Below are positions 1 through 9,434 of a DNA stretch of 64,000 nt, piece after piece (within the stretch, counting starts at the first letter, position 1; the number at the start of each line of letters is the position of its first letter). A program made the translations under genes and the position numbers. The DNA comes from Andalucia godoyi (taxonomy: Eukaryota > Discoba > Jakobea > Jakobida > Andaluciidae). Location of the stretch: positions 62,001 to 126,000 of the forward strand of contig VRVR01000054.1 in assembly GCA_009859145.1 (NCBI GenBank). The letters are read 5' to 3'. The notes beneath the pieces are model-generated. The model was given only the letters and a program-made list of their open reading frames with translations. It did not search any database and was not told where the DNA came from.

Positions 1-1
1 G

Positions 2-214
2 GAGTGGAAGGCAGCTCGGGATAGTGATTTTGAGAAACCTGGGACACGGTTGGCGTGCAGATCGAGTCCTCTTCGGAAGCTGAATTTGGGGACAAGACGC
101 GCAGCAAAGGATGAAGCATTTCGATCGTGGAGTTTGCGAATCGTGTTAGAGACTGGACAGATGATGACTGTTAATGTTATGGTTAGGAAGAGTAGTGAGT
201 TAGTACAGTTTTAA
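2..214 (+). CDS. Possible 3' end of a gene entering from the left edge
   Basis: Frame 2 is open for 70 codons from the window edge to a TAA at 212-214. The translation is basic and mixed (it contains KPGTRLACR and FRSWSLRIVLETG) and matches no family I know. An open run of this length has only a few percent chance in random sequence of this composition, so it may be the tail of an upstream plus-strand gene. It could equally be 3' UTR or chance. Confidence 0.3.
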   Translation, partial: EWKAARDSDFEKPGTRLACRSSPLRKLNLGTRRAAKDEAFRSWSLRIVLETGQMMTVNVMVRKSSELVQF

Positions 215-572
215 AAAACCAGAGTAAGTGTGTCAGTCAATTGCCTACCAAGATTAACAGGGAAACGAAAGGAACAAAAGTTCAAAACAAAGTTCAAAAC
301 ACAAAACAAAAAAAACCAGAAAGCAAAAGCGGGTTTGTGCAGAAGAGAACGCCAAGTTTGTGTGCTGCATATGCAGGCCTCCAGTGTTTCCTAATGCGGG
401 GAAATATCGTAACGGGTGGCTAGCGACTAGCATCAACTGCTTTTTCTTTTTTGACTTCGAGCAGTGGCGTTCTGCGAGATTCATTTGGAGTTGTTTTTAT
501 TGTTGTTGTGTTTTCTTTGTGGATGTTGCTTGGACGATTCCATTCAATTTATCAAAGACGGATTCTGTTCTG
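215..572. other. Intergenic leader upstream of the Gag1-like gene
   Basis: The stretch is A-rich with many CAAAAC-like words at 270-330, then turns T-rich (440-540) just before the chosen ATG. No RNA gene or ATG-initiated gene is seen. The T-rich part fits the sense-strand pyrimidine leaders seen upstream of most genes here. Confidence 0.5.
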
Positions 573-1271
573 ATGGAAAAGAAGGACATGGACTCTGCGT
601 CTGGCGATGTGTCTGTGCCACCGTCAGCACCAGCGTCAACACACGCATCAGTACCAGTGCCTGCTGTGGGAGTTGAGAGATGGAACTACGTTCGGTCGCA
701 GTGGCTTGCAAAGTGTCGGCCTATGCAATCGTCTCCTTTTGGGTTTCCCACATTTCAGCATTCTCGGACAGTATCCGCTGCTACAAGCGGCGGCTCCTCG
801 TTTCGCGATTCTTCCGATTCTGACGATCCGTCCGACACGTGTCCCACATCCCACTTCTCGTCTTTTAGTTCCTCGGCTGCACCTTCTTCGTCGGCCGTAG
901 AGTCTCCGCCGTCTTTTGGCGACGTTAGCCAAACACCAACCGCCGGCACCACGCCTGCGCTTGCGCTTGTGTCTTCAGTGCAACCTCATGATGGATCGAC
1001 TGGCTCTGAGCTGTGGATTTCCGCGGACGACAGAGCTGTAGAGCCGGCTGGATCGCGGGTCTCTTCACAGCAGCAGCACGCGGAAGCGCATTCTCCGAGC
1101 AAGTTGAAAGGAATTCCTCCTGGAAAGGTGCGGGTTTCAGAAGTGAACTTGGACGAAGTGTGCCGAGCCCTCGTCAGCTCCGAGAACCCGCAGTTCAAGG
1201 CGCGCATCAATCTAGCAGATATGGTGGGGCTGCTGATGGAGCTTTGGGAAGCCGAGGGGCTCTTCGACTAG
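573..1271 (+). CDS. Gag1-like clamp domain (DUF4050) protein
   Basis: A 232-residue protein. The ATG at 573 was chosen because the frame upstream encodes only Phe/Cys-rich leader sequence. Two blocks separated by a Ser-rich linker match the family: GVERWNYVRSQWL at residues 33-45, like the plant consensus with W-N-x2-R-x2-W-L, and a C-terminal block in which hydrophobic residues lead into MVGLLMELWEAEGLFD at the very end, like the plant and fungal ending MVDxLVDxWExEGLYD. Residues 50-165 are low-complexity Ser/Pro/Asp. The family is small and poorly characterised; fungal members have been linked to vacuole or TORC1-related signalling, but no biochemical activity can be assigned here. Termination is followed within 10 bp by a long CT microsatellite. 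The family assignment is by eye from both terminal motifs. Confidence 0.6.
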   Translation: MEKKDMDSASGDVSVPPSAPASTHASVPVPAVGVERWNYVRSQWLAKCRPMQSSPFGFPTFQHSRTVSAATSGGSSFRDSSDSDDPSDTCPTSHFSSFSSSAAPSSSAVESPPSFGDVSQTPTAGTTPALALVSSVQPHDGSTGSELWISADDRAVEPAGSRVSSQQQHAEAHSPSKLKGIPPGKVRVSEVNLDEVCRALVSSENPQFKARINLADMVGLLMELWEAEGLFD

Positions 1272-1272
1272 A

Positions 1273-1770
<498 letters not shown>

Positions 1771-2307
1771 CTACTTGAGAATTGGAGCTGCGTTGCGGCA
1801 AGTGAGAAGTTCCTTGACTGTGTTTTCAAGGAGGTTTTGGCACATGTCAAACTCATCGACGGATGCATACCGGAGCAGTGTCCGTGGATGTGTATAGCGC
1901 GCTGGGTATCCGGAAAGATCGGATACCTTGGTGATGGGAAGCAGGTTCGGCGGACAGTCGACAGACATGTACGTAACTGCGTGCTGCGGTGCATACGCAT
2001 AGTTTTCGAGTGCAATGATTTGCTTCAGTGTCTTGAAAGGAGCGGCGCGCTTGGTCTTCGACTTGTGTTTTCGTTCCGCAATCCAGCTTGACAGCTTGAA
2101 AGGAAACGGATGGAACTCGTGGACAAACGGAAGAGACGACGCAGGAATGCAGGCTTCAGAATCCACAGCGGCGTTCACACTCGCACTTGCATTGGAGTTT
2201 GGATCCGCCGCAGCAAGTGGAGAGCCACGGGAAGACTTGGCGATCGGGGTCCCATCTTCTCCGACAATGGATACGCTGGCTTTGGAACGGTCTCGTTTAC
2301 GCGACAT
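1771..2307 (-). CDS. INO80C: INO80 complex subunit C / Ies6-like (YL1 C-terminal domain)
   Basis: A 178-residue protein on the minus strand, started at the ATG at 2307 (MSRKRDRSK) because the frame upstream runs through CT and GT microsatellites. After a disordered N terminus comes a basic segment ending in FKTLKQIIALE, typical of Ies6/INO80C. A YL1_C module follows with LLPITKVSDLSGYPARYTHP and then LLRYASVDEF, matching the family pattern of a D-x-S/T-G-x-P-A-x-Y-T-x-P core followed by a hydrophobic R-[FY] strand. Ies6 binds Arp5 and is needed for nucleosome sliding by the INO80 remodeler in the nucleus. It is divergently paired with the nucleoside kinase across a repeat-rich 540-bp gap. Length is close to that of human INO80C. 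Confidence 0.85.
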   Translation of the reverse strand: MSRKRDRSKASVSIVGEDGTPIAKSSRGSPLAAADPNSNASASVNAAVDSEACIPASSLPFVHEFHPFPFKLSSWIAERKHKSKTKRAAPFKTLKQIIALENYAYAPQHAVTYMSVDCPPNLLPITKVSDLSGYPARYTHPRTLLRYASVDEFDMCQNLLENTVKELLTCRNAAPILK

Positions 2308-2377
2308 CCTATCGTGAATAGCACTCGATGGGGGGCAAAGAGGAAGACACACACACACACACACACACACACACGAC

Positions 2378-2455
<78 letters not shown>

Positions 2456-2847
2456 GAGAGAGAGAGAGAGGGCATGAGGAAGTGGGACTGGGGGAAAGCC
2501 CAAACAAATTGCTTTGTGGCGGCTGTAGACAACAAGCATCCGGGACTTGAGTCGGCGGTTCGCGGTCGGTCGAGTCAAGGTTTATTTTTGGCGCAGACGT
2601 TTTTCTCCGACATCCAAACTCTGCTTTTTGATCGGTGGAGAAGATGATGATGATCGCAGGCTTGCATGTTGCTGGGCAGTGCTGTCATTTTCTGTGTTTT
2701 GGAAGTCGGTACAGGAGTCTTTTGAAATCCTAGAGCTTGGAGTCTGGATCCTTTGCAAGAATATTGTTTTGTTCTCTTTTAAGTTTTTATTTCTTCGTTC
2801 CTTTTTTTTTCTTTTTTCTTTTTTTGGTTTGGGTTATTGTGCTGAAC
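2308..2847. promoter_or_regulatory. Divergent promoter region, INO80C / nucleoside kinase
   Basis: Holds an AC run at 2347-2374 followed by a GA run at 2379-2471. Read on the minus strand these are CT/GT tracts just upstream of the INO80C start. A T-rich tract (about 2780-2826) precedes the nucleoside kinase start. Promoter function is inferred from position. Confidence 0.5.
2347..2471. repeat. Compound (AC)n-(GA)n microsatellite
   Basis: About 14 AC units, a short CGACGG junction, then about 45 GA units with one interruption near 2444. It lies within 175 bp of the INO80C start. Confidence 0.95.
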
Positions 2848-4401
2848 ATGAAGTCGCAGTGGAAAGATGCCGACGTGTATGGCAGAGTGAAGGCAACGCA
2901 CGGATTCACTGCAGTCCAAGCATACTTCCATCTGACGGGCCGTGAGCTTGTCATTGAACATTCGTTTTCGGACGGATGGTTCTGCCACGATTCCGAGCAT
3001 GAGAAGTGTTCCATAACAGAAGATACGATGAGGGAAATGGGGCAGTTAATGGAGCAATGGTACAAGGAAGCGGAATTCGAAGAGCGCAGCATCCCACGGT
3101 CCGTTGCTTTCGAATATTTTGAAAATTGCGGTCGAAAAGACAAGGAAGGGATTCTGAAAGTAATGCGACAAAACCCAGTGCCGACATTCAAAATGACCAT
3201 CCCGGATGGCACGGTTTTCTGGGACATCCGGTACCGGAATCACTGCGTCGACCGTCGGGAGTTGCTGGATACCTACTGCCTGCAAAAACTGCACTGGGGA
3301 ATCTTGATTCGCTTTCCTGCAGCCAACGTGCCGGGATCGACGGCAGTCGGCCGATCAATCGGACCGTTTATCGACAAGCCCCGCACATTCTCCGTTGTCG
3401 AGTCACACGAAAAGTTCGGCTTTTCGTTTGCCGTCGAAAATGTTTCGCAGTTGAACCGCAAAATCTTTGAAAAGTCTGGCATCATTGAGCTTTTGTGGGT
3501 GTGTGAGGGCTTGCACGAGAAGCGTTTCGGTCAGGTGGCCGATTTTCTCTGCAATAAGAATCCAGAAACGGGAAAGTTGCTCAAGCGTGTGGTGTGCATC
3601 GCTGGTCCCTCCTCCTCAGGGAAGACTACTTCTGCGAAACGTCTGGCCACTCACTTGCTCATTAACGGCCATGGATCTGTATACATTGGAATGGATGATT
3701 TTTACAAGTCGCCAGAAGAAGTCCCTATCGACCCTCAGCTTGGACAACGCAACTACGACATTCTTTCGTCCCTGCACGTCGACATGATCGTTGATCGAGT
3801 CAAAAGACTCATTGCCGGCGATGGAGTACCGTCACGGAAATATTCCTTCCGCACCCACTGTGGAGAAGACGACTACAGCAGCATGCTGAAGGCAGGTCCC
3901 GAAGATCTCATAGTCATTGAGGGGATCCATGGGCTGAATCCCGAGTTTACAAACGCGCTCGGTGGGTCCACGAACGTTCACAAGCTGTACGTCTCGGCAA
4001 TGACACAGCTGAACATCGACAACCAGCACCACGTCTCTACTGCGGATAATCGTTTGTTGCGAAGAATGATTCGTGATTTCCGTACCCGAGGATATGCCGC
4101 GGAGGATACGCTTCGTCGATGGGCGACAGTCCGGAGGAACGAAGACCTGTCGCTCTTCCCATACCAAGAAGAAGCTGACATGTTCATCAACACAGCACTC
4201 GCGTATGAAATTGCAGTTCTTTCGTCATATTGCAAGCCACTGCTTGCAGAAATCAAGACTGATGATCCCCAAATGGAAGCAGAAGTCGCACGTCTGCTGC
4301 AGTTCTGCGACTTGTTCTACCCTATGGCGATCGCAGAACATTTGATTCCAGCCATCTCCTTGTTGCGGGAGTTCATTGGCGGGTCTGTGTACACAGACTG
4401 A
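2848..4401 (+). CDS. Long-form nucleoside (uridine) kinase with tRNA-synthetase-like N terminus
   Basis: A 517-residue protein; the ATG at 2848 was chosen because the upstream frame is a Phe-rich poly-T leader. The C-terminal half is a uridine kinase/phosphoribulokinase P-loop domain: GPSSSGKTT with its first Gly at residue 253, then GMDDFYK, GQRNYDILSSLHVD and IVIEGIHGLNP. The N-terminal half resembles the TGS and threonyl/alanyl-tRNA-synthetase second additional domains that precede the kinase in the bacterial TM0751-type nucleoside kinases (for example ITEDTMREMGQLMEQWYKE). The expected reaction is ATP-dependent phosphorylation of a nucleoside, giving UMP/CMP if it is a true uridine kinase. 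This fused form is common in bacteria and sporadic in protists, so old lateral transfer is possible; codon use and composition do not stand out. Confidence 0.85.
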   Translation: MKSQWKDADVYGRVKATHGFTAVQAYFHLTGRELVIEHSFSDGWFCHDSEHEKCSITEDTMREMGQLMEQWYKEAEFEERSIPRSVAFEYFENCGRKDKEGILKVMRQNPVPTFKMTIPDGTVFWDIRYRNHCVDRRELLDTYCLQKLHWGILIRFPAANVPGSTAVGRSIGPFIDKPRTFSVVESHEKFGFSFAVENVSQLNRKIFEKSGIIELLWVCEGLHEKRFGQVADFLCNKNPETGKLLKRVVCIAGPSSSGKTTSAKRLATHLLINGHGSVYIGMDDFYKSPEEVPIDPQLGQRNYDILSSLHVDMIVDRVKRLIAGDGVPSRKYSFRTHCGEDDYSSMLKAGPEDLIVIEGIHGLNPEFTNALGGSTNVHKLYVSAMTQLNIDNQHHVSTADNRLLRRMIRDFRTRGYAAEDTLRRWATVRRNEDLSLFPYQEEADMFINTALAYEIAVLSSYCKPLLAEIKTDDPQMEAEVARLLQFCDLFYPMAIAEHLIPAISLLREFIGGSVYTD

Positions 4402-4731
4402 TTTGTTGACGATGCACTGCGCCGCTACAAACTCCTCCCTTTGTACAGAAGCACATCCGCATGGATGCTCTGCAAGGTCGACTTCACTCTACCCAGCAAG
4501 AGAATGGAAGTTTCCGCTGTCGAGCAGATTTGTAATAAAAAGAATGATGTTTGAGAGGTTCTGCCCAAACTACTGGAAGCTCGTACGTGCAGCTTGCGCT
4601 CCTTTGCCTTTTGTGTTTCTTTCTTTTTTTTTTTCTCTTTTTCTTTTTTTTTTCCTGGGTTTTCCCGAGTGCCGAATCACGAGAAAGAGGGAAAGGGAAG
4701 GCTTTTCATCGCGATTTTTCGGCTTGTTTGA
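4402..4731. other. Intergenic, poly-T leader of the DDAH gene
   Basis: Contains a T/C-rich stretch at 4598-4662 ahead of a plus-strand start. An AATAAA-like word near 4533 could serve the upstream gene. No gene is seen. Confidence 0.4.
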
Positions 4732-5637
4732 ATGTCAGTCGGAGTGCAAAGTTCCTATGAGCCCCTGAGAAGGGTTCTTGTTTGTCAACCGCAGGATCTG
4801 TATAATCCATCGAGGCTGCAGCAGTGGAAAGCCCTCGGATTTCGAGAAGCTGTGGATCCGCAGCTGGCACAGCAGCAACATTCGCAGTTTGTATCCGAAC
4901 TCAAATCTCGTGGAATTCAAGTTGATTTCCTGCCTATCTTGACCTCGGAGGAATGCGTCAATGATTTTGGACAGGATGTCAGCATCGACGCCTTGTATGC
5001 ACACGATGCCTGTTTCATGACACCTGCTGGCATGATCCTGCTGGCGCCTGGAAAGCCAAATCGTCGGATTGAAAAGGAAATCGTCCGAGGGTGGTGCAAG
5101 TCTGCGAACGTCCCTGTGGTGGGAGAGATAACAGGCAAGGGACGCCTCGAAGGCGGAGACGTGCTGTGGTTGGCTCGGGATCTGGTGTGCGTTGGCATGT
5201 CTTATCGAACCAATGAAGAAGGCGTCCAGCAACTAGGATCATTGCTCGCCTCTCAGGGAGTGAGTCTGATGAAGGTTGATCTTCCGCATTTCCGAGGGCC
5301 TGAGGAACTGCTGCACTTACAAACAGCCCTTTCGATTCTCGACAAGGATTTAGCCATCGCTTGTTTGCCTGTTATGCCTGTGACTCTCTCCAGATGGTTC
5401 ACGGAAAATGGAGTGAAGGTCATTCCCGTGTCCGAACAGGAACTCGTGGATCTCGAGGCGACGAACGTGCTTGCCATTGCCCCGCGTGTGGTGTTGGCCA
5501 TGAAAGAATGCCCACGCGTTGTCGAGGAGATGCGTCGACACGGATGTGACGTAATAGAATTCGAGTCTACCGAAATATGCAACAAGGGAAACGGGGGACC
5601 GACATGCCTTACGCGTCCTATCTGGAGATCTTCGTGA
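4732..5637 (+). CDS. DDAH / arginine deiminase-like amidinohydrolase
   Basis: A 301-residue protein of the guanidino-group modifying superfamily. Visible motifs are DALYAHD near residue 86-92, EGGD at 140-143, a catalytic-His segment HLQTALSILD starting at H195, and the nucleophile in GGPTCLTRP at C292 near the C terminus. Order and spacing match dimethylarginine dimethylaminohydrolase, which hydrolyses asymmetric dimethylarginine to citrulline and dimethylamine; length (about 285-300) also fits. Related arginine deiminases are usually longer, which favours DDAH, but substrate cannot be fixed by eye. No signal peptide or membrane segment is seen, so it is probably cytosolic. The next gene (GNAT) converges on it across an AT-rich repeat. 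Confidence 0.85.
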   Translation: MSVGVQSSYEPLRRVLVCQPQDLYNPSRLQQWKALGFREAVDPQLAQQQHSQFVSELKSRGIQVDFLPILTSEECVNDFGQDVSIDALYAHDACFMTPAGMILLAPGKPNRRIEKEIVRGWCKSANVPVVGEITGKGRLEGGDVLWLARDLVCVGMSYRTNEEGVQQLGSLLASQGVSLMKVDLPHFRGPEELLHLQTALSILDKDLAIACLPVMPVTLSRWFTENGVKVIPVSEQELVDLEATNVLAIAPRVVLAMKECPRVVEEMRRHGCDVIEFESTEICNKGNGGPTCLTRPIWRSS

Positions 5638-5662
5638 TTATGCTTTTTCTTTTTCCTGTATT

Positions 5663-5785
5663 ATTCATTCAATTAATTCATTTATTTAATTCATTTATTT
5701 AATTCATTTATTTAATTCATTTATTTAATTCATTTATTTAATTCATTCAATTAATTCATTTATTTAATTCATTTATTTTTTATTT
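5663..5785. repeat. AT-rich tandem repeat, 13-bp unit
   Basis: Roughly nine imperfect copies of TTCATTTATTTAA, broken once or twice by a shorter unit, in the convergent gap between the DDAH and GNAT genes. It falls just downstream of the DDAH stop, so it may lie in its 3' UTR. Confidence 0.9.
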
Positions 5786-5921
5786 TTTAGTGTCTTTGTA
5801 TACATGTTGTTGCAGTCATGCGACTGAGAAAATCGACCCCAGCTTGCACAACGAAAACGAATAATAAAAGTGGTTAGATACAACAACAACAAAAACACAA
5901 GGACATCGATGAATGCATTAA

Positions 5922-6476
5922 TTATCGTACAAGTTGCATTTCCATCACAGTATCACATCGAGCACATTTCGAATTCGACGACAAGTGCCGGAAGCCACAC
6001 TTCTCGTAGAGACGGATCGCGTCTTGCAGAACGCTGGCTGTGTCGAGAACAATCCTGCTGTAGCCCCTTTGCCGCGCTTGTTCTATGAAGAACAGTACGC
6101 ACGCTTTTCCAATTCCGCAGCCTCGCACACTTGGCACGAGGTACATTTTCCGAAGCTCGCATTCGTGCGGATGGTGCACATCGAACAGGGCGAAACATCC
6201 TACGACAGCAGGAGAATCGTGCTGGTCGGTCTTCTCACATACTGCCCACATGCTTCCCTTCCCAGCCAGCTGGTAAGACTGATAAGGAGACTTAAGGTCA
6301 GCATCTACTCCTTCTGGCTCTGGAGAAAGGCCGTATGACTGGAGCACAGAGTAAACGATCGCTTGCAAGCTGGAAGCATCATCATCACGCACTTCCCGCA
6401 AGCAGAATCTTGTAGGGATGTCGGCACCAGCAAACGTGGCAGGTCGAAAATGCACATCGCCCGATTCTGAAGCCAT
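5922..6476 (-). CDS. GNAT-family N-acetyltransferase
   Basis: A 184-residue minus-strand protein, ATG at 6476. It shows the GNAT order: an N-terminal region starting FCLREVRDDD, a central strand ELRKMYLVPSVRGCGIGKA carrying the acetyl-CoA-binding R/Q-x2-G-x-G/A motif, and the C-terminal RLYEKCGFRHL block common in small-molecule GNATs. It transfers acetyl from acetyl-CoA to an amine; the substrate is unknown. The YLVPSVRGCGIG and LYEKCGF blocks resemble bacterial-style metabolite acetyltransferases more than Naa or histone enzymes. No targeting signal is evident. It diverges from the kinesin gene. Confidence 0.8.
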   Translation of the reverse strand: MASESGDVHFRPATFAGADIPTRFCLREVRDDDASSLQAIVYSVLQSYGLSPEPEGVDADLKSPYQSYQLAGKGSMWAVCEKTDQHDSPAVVGCFALFDVHHPHECELRKMYLVPSVRGCGIGKACVLFFIEQARQRGYSRIVLDTASVLQDAIRLYEKCGFRHLSSNSKCARCDTVMEMQLVR

Positions 6477-6909
6477 GAGAGTCTCTAGTGAGCAATTGGC
6501 GCTGTGTCAACCACGACGCGAGCTTCGTTGAATCGAGGTCATTGTCTCACTCGTCTCATCGGCAGACAGTTTGTTCCCAACGTGCGGGGCTGAATGGTGG
6601 GAGCGGAGAAATCGGGCGCTCGAGCCGATGCGAGTTCGGGTATTCCCGATGCGGAATAATTGTCCGTTGTCTGCTGTAATTTGAAAATCATATACAATGC
6701 GTCGGGGGAATCATGGAGCGACCAGGAACGGAACGGGAAACATGATCAATATCGCACAGGATTATTTGCTATTATTTTATTATTATTATTACTATTATTA
6801 TTATTGTTTGTTTGTTGTTGTTTTTGGCAGAAGAATCGTTCTTGTTTTCCATTGGTTGCTATTGCTTTTGATTTTTTGATCACGCACTCTTTTTTCTGGC
6901 GTATCGAGA
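6477..6909. promoter_or_regulatory. Divergent promoter region, GNAT / CaaX kinesin
   Basis: A 433-bp shared gap. It includes a TTA/ATT run at 6765-6806 and a T-rich leader to 6900 before the kinesin ATG. Promoter function is inferred from the divergent arrangement. Confidence 0.45.
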
Positions 6910-9330
6910 ATGTCACTTGTTACGGAAGGTTTGTCTTCTCCGACTGCTTCATCGAAATCGAAGATCCCCAGATATACGCCTTTAGCACGGCGGAGATCTT
7001 TCAATTCATCTACTGCATTTCAATCGTCTGGTTCGTTTAGCGCGATGCCTCCGTTGGATGGTGAGGACGATGCCGCTAAGGTAGATGACAGTGTATCTTC
7101 TGTTGGATCGTTGAGCACGAGATCGTCAATGAGACTTTCTGGAGACTCTCGAATTCGAGTGTTCTTGCGCGTCAGGCCCATTCTCTCGCATGAATCGAAT
7201 GAAAATAATGTACTATCTGTGGATCCTGCAGCTTCGGTGCTCACTTTCAAGAGCGGACAATCGCAGCAGGAGCGGTCGTCGAATTCCTCGAGCTCCCCGG
7301 CCAAAAATCTGTCCGCCACATCGTTTCAGTTTGATCAGATTTTTGGAACCGCATCGTCAAACGAAGATGTGTACAAGGGAACCGTGCAGTCCTATCTCCC
7401 ATCCGTTCTTGATGGATACAACGTAACCCTGCTTGCGTATGGTCAAACGGGCGCGGGAAAAACACACACCGTCCTCAGTCCTGATGGCATTGTTTCACGA
7501 GCTGTTGACGAAATTTTCAAATGCGTGCATCGAGAAACTCATCGGAGAAGTCGGGAAATCGCTGAAGAAATTGCAAAGGTTCGACTATCTCCTGCGGTAG
7601 TAAACCGGAGTAGTGAGAATTTAGTGGACCCGCTGACAACCGTGAATGACGTGGAACTGGGCCTCGAAATGTATTCGTTGGAAGTGACGTTTGTTCAGCT
7701 TTACAACGAACAAATCTTTGATCTTCTGGGATCGTCCGAGAACGTTACCTCTCTGAATTTGAGAGAACATCCGACGCAGGGCATTTACATCGAAGGGCTC
7801 TCAAGCCACAAATGCTTCTCGTCCGCGCAGGTGCTTGCGCTCCTTGCCAAAGGCACGCAACGCATTGTGTACGCAGAAACGTTCATGAACCACCATTCGT
7901 CTCGAGCGCACACTGTGTTTACATTATCTGTGAGGAACAATGTGTCAATTCCGTCAACTACGGGTAAGCTGTCCATGTACGATTTATGTGGGTCTGAGAG
8001 ACTCAAGAAATCCGGATCTGCCAGTGACGATACCAGGCTGACAGAAGCAAAAAACATTAACTCCTCTCTGGCGTGTCTGTCAAATTGTGTTTTTGCACTG
8101 GCCGACAAGGCACAGTACATTCCATTTAGAGATTCGAAGCTTACTAGGCTTTTGAGCGAAAGTCTGAATGGAAACTCAAAAACCTGCTTTATTGTATGCG
8201 TTTCCCCTGCATCCAGCAACGTTGGGGAAACTGTGAACACCTGTCGGTTTGCTCAGCGTGCGAAGAAGGTGGAAATGCATCCTGTTGTCAACGTCACTGT
8301 GGACTACGAAAAGCTCTCTTCCAAGCTGCAAGACGATCTCGAGAAGATGAAGTCGAGCCAAGATTCCGTGCTGCAGGAGTATGCAAAGATTCTCTCTACG
8401 CTGAAATCCAGCTCCTCTGCTAGCCGCAAGACCTTTGAGCTGTCGAACAATCCTCGTGATGAGGAGCAATTTGATCTGCTAAAGAAACAGGCTGCCGACT
8501 TGAAGCTGCAGGTCGGGTTTTTGGAACGAGAAAACGAGCAGCTCAAATCAGAACTCACTTCCCTGGGTCACGAGGGAGTCTTACGGTCTGTTCATCTTAC
8601 TTCTGTACATTCCCTTATGACTCTTGTTGGCGCTTCTGGAAAATTGCTCGCCGACGCCGGGGAACTGGCGAATTTATTGTTGGAAATGACACTTTGCGAA
8701 AGAAATGGATGCGCGGACCATGCAAAGCTTCTCTCCTTGCAGCGGCGGATTGATGAGGCGGAAAGAGCCTCCATGCACAAGCTTCGTCTTTTGATGAAGC
8801 CTGAACAGCCCGCCCCAGTTTCGCCCCATGCATCGTCTGACGAGACGGTTTCAGAAAATGATGTATCCTTATCAGACGATTCCTCTGCTGATTCTGACAC
8901 TATATCAGATTCGGATGATGCAACTTCAGCTGACAGTGCAGGAAAATGTGTTGGACAAGAGCACGATTGGAAGTCTTTGCAGTGTGCAGCGAGGACCATA
9001 GGAACTGCCAACGTGCTGTATTCCCTTTCTCTGATTGCTGAAAGAAATGCGATGGCAGAAGTAATTGGAATGAAGCCTACGGAGGAAGTGTCTTTACAGC
9101 AACTGTCATCCATGAAATGTGCATTTGATGAAATCGCCGAGAAGCTGCGTTTGTCCGACGATTCCAAATCTGCTTTGCAGCGACAACTCGAAGAAGAACA
9201 CGAAAATGTGCAGACGTTGGCGCAGCAAAAGAATGAACTGGAAGAGAAGTTGAGAACGTATGAGAAGCACGTCATTGAGAACAGTTCCCAGACGGACCCT
9301 GTAAAAAGGGGTTGCTGTACAATATTGTAA
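6910..9330 (+). CDS. N-terminal-motor kinesin with C-terminal CaaX box
   Basis: An 806-residue protein. The motor occupies about residues 80-465: RVFLRVRP at the first strand, FDQIFG, P-loop GQTGAGKT at 178-185, switch I NHHSSRAH (second Ser of SSRSH replaced by Ala), switch II DLCGSER from D358 (Cys for the usual Ala) and FRDSKLTRLL. The motor exit FAQRAKKVE followed by VDYEKLSSKL resembles the plant ARK/ungrouped kinesins, but no armadillo repeats follow. The tail has coiled coil (about 480-560 and 720-790) around an acidic Ser/Asp stretch. The last residues are KRGCCTIL: C803-T-I-L is a CaaX box ending in Leu, predicting geranylgeranylation after C803 and membrane attachment. ATPase residues are intact, so it should be a working microtubule motor. 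Confidence 0.92.
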   Translation: MSLVTEGLSSPTASSKSKIPRYTPLARRRSFNSSTAFQSSGSFSAMPPLDGEDDAAKVDDSVSSVGSLSTRSSMRLSGDSRIRVFLRVRPILSHESNENNVLSVDPAASVLTFKSGQSQQERSSNSSSSPAKNLSATSFQFDQIFGTASSNEDVYKGTVQSYLPSVLDGYNVTLLAYGQTGAGKTHTVLSPDGIVSRAVDEIFKCVHRETHRRSREIAEEIAKVRLSPAVVNRSSENLVDPLTTVNDVELGLEMYSLEVTFVQLYNEQIFDLLGSSENVTSLNLREHPTQGIYIEGLSSHKCFSSAQVLALLAKGTQRIVYAETFMNHHSSRAHTVFTLSVRNNVSIPSTTGKLSMYDLCGSERLKKSGSASDDTRLTEAKNINSSLACLSNCVFALADKAQYIPFRDSKLTRLLSESLNGNSKTCFIVCVSPASSNVGETVNTCRFAQRAKKVEMHPVVNVTVDYEKLSSKLQDDLEKMKSSQDSVLQEYAKILSTLKSSSSASRKTFELSNNPRDEEQFDLLKKQAADLKLQVGFLERENEQLKSELTSLGHEGVLRSVHLTSVHSLMTLVGASGKLLADAGELANLLLEMTLCERNGCADHAKLLSLQRRIDEAERASMHKLRLLMKPEQPAPVSPHASSDETVSENDVSLSDDSSADSDTISDSDDATSADSAGKCVGQEHDWKSLQCAARTIGTANVLYSLSLIAERNAMAEVIGMKPTEEVSLQQLSSMKCAFDEIAEKLRLSDDSKSALQRQLEEEHENVQTLAQQKNELEEKLRTYEKHVIENSSQTDPVKRGCCTIL

Positions 9331-9434
9331 ATTGAGAACGGCAAATGAGCCGGATGTTCAGTTGCTCCAAAGTAGAACAACTGCGTGCAAGAATGAATTA
9401 TCATTTTATGTTAGTCATATTTTTTTCCCCCCAA

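Noticed and set aside
5663-5785. CRISPR-like regular repeats
   Set aside because: The units are contiguous with no spacers, and the genome is eukaryotic.
8592-9404. 270-codon minus-strand frame opposite the kinesin tail
   Set aside because: Antisense to intact kinesin coding sequence with Ser/Cys-rich composition.
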